DNA from: an uncultured Allobaculum sp.
GTDB taxonomy: Bacteria > Bacillota_I > Bacilli_A > Erysipelotrichales > Erysipelotrichaceae
DNA length: 18,865 nt
Reading direction: 5' to 3'
NCBI GenBank assembly: GCA_910577085.1
Contig: CAJTLE010000049.1
Location: 1 to 18,865, forward strand
Shown here one piece after another: positions 16,584 through 18,865 of this stretch. Every line of letters starts with the position of its first letter. Positions within the stretch are counted from its first letter, which is position 1. Under the pieces are notes generated by a model, which made no database searches, had not been told where the DNA came from, and saw nothing but the letters and a program-made list of their open reading frames with translations. The position numbers and the translations under genes are program-made.

Positions 16584-17995
16584 GGTTTCACCTTTCTTCC
16601 TTTAGCCGAGCTGGTGGACTGATTCTGACGGGGATAAGGCGTGGTGTTGAGAATGTCCGAAATATCGGTAAATCCACAGTTATTGGTGATGACAACCACC
16701 GAATCGCCAGCCTGCATCTGATCAGAACCGTGCGGCAGAATCGATTCGTCTCCCCGGGTAATCAAAGCAATCAGCACCCCCGGCTTGAGATCCATCTGAT
16801 AGAGCGGCTTGCCAATGACCGGCGCATTTTCACAGACGGTAAATTCGAGGGCTTCAACCTGGTCATTGGCCAGTTTATGCATGGTTTCCACGTTGCTTCC
16901 GGTGCCGTTGGCAATTGCACGGACATGACGCACGATAAATTCAGCAGTCAGTTTTTTCGGGTTGATCAGAGTATCCAGATCCAGATCCTGAATCACTTCA
17001 TCAAACATCCGGTTGGCCTTCGTAACGGTCTTCAGGCCCGCTTTGCGGTGGGCAAACATAGACAGAAAGACATTTTCTTCATCAAAGCCCGTCAGCGAAA
17101 CCAGGGCGTCCATTTCCATCAGCCCTTCTTCCAGCAGCAGGTCCGCATCCGCGCCATCGCCATGGATGATGATGCAGCCTGGATGGAGCAGCGCGAATTG
17201 TTCGCAGGTGGCCAGATCATGATCAATGATCGTCACTTCCATCCCTTCTTTAAGCAGATCTTCGACAAGGTAGTGAGCAATCTTGCCTGCTCCGATAATC
17301 ATGACGCGCTGGGTTGGCGCCGTCGGCAGTCCGGCTTTGCGGAAGAATTTGATGACATTGATTCGGCTGCCAGCCAAATACAGCTTATCTTTGCCTTTGA
17401 GTACAAAGTCGCCATCCGGGATATAAGCGAGCTGATTGCGCTCATCGACACAAAGCAGGACGTTATCAGCCACATGGGATCGTACGTTTTTTACCGCCAG
17501 GCCATCCAGAACGGAATTGGGCAGAATTTTAAATTTATAAATTTCCCCGATGCCATGTGAAAATGTATCGACATCAATGGCACCTGGCAAAGCCAGAACA
17601 CGTTCGATTTCCTGAGCGGCCAGCAGTTCTGGATTGATGATCATATCCAGTCCTAACTGTTCTTTTAAATAGTCCATGTCCGCGGAATACTCTGGCCAAC
17701 GCACGCGGGCAATCGTCCGATGGCAGCCGGCTTTTTTCGCCAGCAGGCAGGACAGCAGGTTGACTTCATCATTGGTCGTCACCGCAATGAACAAATCTGC
17801 CTCATCCAGTCCCGTTTCATTGATGGTATCTGGAGCGACAATATTGCCGGTCATCCCCATGACATCAAAGTTCGAGGTCGCCGCCCGGACGCGTTCCGAT
17901 CGCGTATCGACAACGGTCAGATCATGTCCTTCCAGGGAAAGTTCTCCGGCCAGGAAGGTTCCTACCTTTCCCAATCCTGCAATTACAATCTGCAT
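16580..17995 (-). CDS. trkA: Trk potassium transport system regulatory protein TrkA
   Basis: A cytoplasmic nucleotide-binding subunit that gates the TrkH channel. It holds two RCK units in tandem. The first has the dinucleotide motif AGLGKVG (from 6) with Asp30 ending the second strand. The second has GAGKIA (235-240) with Asp258. Each is followed by a RCK-C-like segment (about 140-220 and 375-450). The 471-residue length is about that of classical TrkA, rather than the single-unit KtrA. A short polar tail follows residue 450. The start is supported by AAAGGGTG about 7 nt upstream. It is the first gene of a two-gene operon joined to trkH by a 4-nt overlap. No known riboswitch was identified by eye in its leader. 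Confidence 0.95.
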   Translation of the reverse strand: MQIVIAGLGKVGTFLAGELSLEGHDLTVVDTRSERVRAATSNFDVMGMTGNIVAPDTINETGLDEADLFIAVTTNDEVNLLSCLLAKKAGCHRTIARVRWPEYSADMDYLKEQLGLDMIINPELLAAQEIERVLALPGAIDVDTFSHGIGEIYKFKILPNSVLDGLAVKNVRSHVADNVLLCVDERNQLAYIPDGDFVLKGKDKLYLAGSRINVIKFFRKAGLPTAPTQRVMIIGAGKIAHYLVEDLLKEGMEVTIIDHDLATCEQFALLHPGCIIIHGDGADADLLLEEGLMEMDALVSLTGFDEENVFLSMFAHRKAGLKTVTKANRMFDEVIQDLDLDTLINPKKLTAEFIVRHVRAIANGTGSNVETMHKLANDQVEALEFTVCENAPVIGKPLYQMDLKPGVLIALITRGDESILPHGSDQMQAGDSVVVITNNCGFTDISDILNTTPYPRQNQSTSSAKGRKVKP

Positions 17996-18423
17996 GATTT
18001 CACCCTTTCTTAAAGTTTGAGATGCATCCTCTGATGGCAGGCCCTGCTTTCTTTGGTCAGCGGTTCACTCTGATTGGCAGATGACAGGATCAAAGACTGA
18101 GTCTGACGTTGAATATCTCTGTGATTTTGTTTATGCAATCCAGTAAAAATCCAGCCGCTTTTTTGGGGGCCTGACTGTTCTTTTCAAGCCGGCCTGCAAA
18201 GGCCCAGTCTATTCATTTTAGCGGATCAACACAAAAGAGAGTCTCTCTTTTTGAATTGTTCCGTTTTTAAGCCAAAAACTGGAAGTGACTGTTTACTATG
18301 AAACGGCTGTTTCATTCATTTTTCTTTCGGATTCTTCCTTTTTTCACCCCTTCTCAAATCGTGATTATCATAGATTTATAGCTGGATCCTATCTCATTCA
18401 GACTGGCTGTTTTTCTTGTTTCT
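17996..18423. other. Gene-free trkA upstream region
   Basis: About 430 bases carry the trkA ribosome binding site at the left end and no believable gene. A 19-bp perfect palindrome with a single central base (AAAAGAGAG T CTCTCTTTT, 18233-18251) stands out, as do small hairpins GAAAC/GTTTC (18300-18313) and GGCC/GGCC (about 18191-18204). No minus-strand promoter met a good -35/-10 standard, although several AT-rich -10-like hexamers occur. Confidence 0.5.
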
Positions 18424-18431
18424 TTTTCATT

Positions 18432-18460
18432 TTGACACTGGATTTGTCTACTACGATAAA
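18432..18460 (+). promoter_or_regulatory. Candidate promoter of the right-hand transposase
   Basis: A perfect -35 TTGACA (18432-18437) is followed after 17 nt by GATAAA (18455-18460). It is bracketed by the inverted repeat TTTTCATTTT (18424-18433) and AAAATGAAAA (18458-18467). A small hairpin GTCTG/CAGAC (18469-18483) would sit at the start of the transcript. Confidence 0.45.
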
Positions 18461-18575
18461 ATGAAAATGTCTGCCCGTCAGACAGAAAAAAATTAGAAAT
18501 AGAGCTAAAATCATCTACTGCAGCTTGATAGTCGGCTATAGTAGGTTTATAACGGCTATAGAAAGGCTTCCAATA

Positions 18576-18770
18576 ATGTCATTTTCAAAGTCTTACAACA
18601 AGAATACAGGGGTGACTTACGTTTACGAGGTTCTGGAAAATAAGTGGGACCCTGTTAAGAAAAGAGCTGTTAATAAACGCAAGCTCATTGGAAAGATTGA
18701 TCCCGAAACCGGAAAGGTTGTTCCTACAAGGAAAAAAGGGGTCTCTGTAAAAAGTGGTGGGATTTGCTGA
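18576..18770 (+). pseudogene. N-terminal fragment of an IS4/IS1634-type transposase
   Basis: The 64 residues from ATG 18576 (MSFSKSYNKNTGVTYVYEV onward) include KRKLIGKIDPETGKVVP, a stretch typical of the N-terminus of IS1634-like DDE transposases. AAAGG precedes the ATG at about 10 nt. The frame stops at 18768-18770 (GGIC then stop), far short of a full transposase. Bases after it are open in another frame to the window edge (RKRKIENEKISRMMEESFPR) but are not recognisably transposase. It may be frameshifted, truncated or fused to other DNA; the rest lies outside the window. An annotated start further upstream in the same frame (TTG 18525) lacks a ribosome binding site. Confidence 0.6.
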
Positions 18771-18865
18771 TATAGCTGAATTTGAGATATCGAAAAAGAA
18801 AGATTGAAAATGAAAAGATCTCCCGTATGATGGAAGAGTCTTTCCCGAGACGAACTATCCATACA

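Larger units (their letters stand above)
18424..18865 (+). mobile_element. Left-hand part of a second insertion sequence, cut by window edge
   Basis: The start of a DDE-type transposase gene with its promoter region lies at the right edge, in the same orientation as the copy at the left edge. The left boundary is a guess: the promoter-like element and its flanking inverted repeat (18424-18467) could be inside the element or in host DNA. The two copies show non-overlapping parts, so it cannot be said whether they are the same element. Confidence 0.4.

Noticed and set aside
16355..17560. 401-codon open frame on the plus strand
   Set aside because: Antisense to the trkA/trkH junction; both minus-strand genes have full-length family motifs and proper ribosome binding sites.
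1..18865. CRISPR array or tRNA cluster
   Set aside because: No regularly spaced repeats and no cloverleaf with T-loop consensus were found on either strand.

Overview
The window looks like a chromosomal segment of a low-to-mid GC Bacillota (Firmicutes) bacterium. I favour the Erysipelotrichia or a close relative of the Mollicutes, but only tentatively. The reasons are strong purine-rich ribosome binding sites, a lactose/cellobiose-type PTS with a probable CcpA (cre) site, an rpoBC pair lengthened relative to Bacillus, and Asn instead of His at the main rifampicin-contact position of RpoB, a state I know from Spiroplasma. No rRNA, tRNA, CRISPR array or phage genes were recognised.

Layout. (1) Positions 1-888 are the 3' part of an IS4/IS1634-type DDE transposase. 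It abuts the 3' end of a LevR-type, PRD-containing PTS regulator whose N-terminal domains are missing from the window. A terminator closes this remnant at about 1360. (2) Positions 1565-5466 form a plus-strand beta-glucoside operon: EIIA (1734-2051), EIIB (2271-2576), EIIC (2578-3957) and a GH1 6-phospho-beta-glucosidase (3944-5368), ending in a 22-bp perfect-stem terminator. A TATAAT box and a cre-like site lie upstream. A foldable 219-nt spacer separates EIIA from the tightly coupled rest. (3) Positions 5676-13896 are rpoB and rpoC on the minus strand, overlapping by 10 nt and ending in their own terminator. No ribosomal protein gene precedes rpoB. (4) Positions 13897-14770 hold no confident gene, but there is a plus-strand promoter-like sequence and a plus-strand terminator about 500 nt apart. 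(5) Positions 14771-17995 are a minus-strand potassium-uptake operon, trkA-trkH, coupled by an ATGA overlap and ending in a terminator. (6) Positions 17996-18575 are gene-free. After this the start of another DDE transposase, in the same orientation as the first, runs to the window edge.

How the genes work together. The PTS imports and phosphorylates a beta-glucoside (cellobiose-like), and the GH1 enzyme cleaves the 6-phosphate inside the cell. The adjacent PRD remnant was probably the operon's regulator. RpoB and RpoC are the two large RNA polymerase subunits, and both carry lineage-type additions. TrkA is the nucleotide-binding gating subunit for the TrkH potassium channel. Transposase genes in the same orientation at both ends bracket about 17.6 kb that includes essential genes.

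The points most worth a second look are the predicted intrinsic rifampicin resistance, the duplicated module in RpoB, the structured EIIA-EIIB spacer, the orphan transcription unit at 14071-14635, and the repeats in front of the right-hand transposase.
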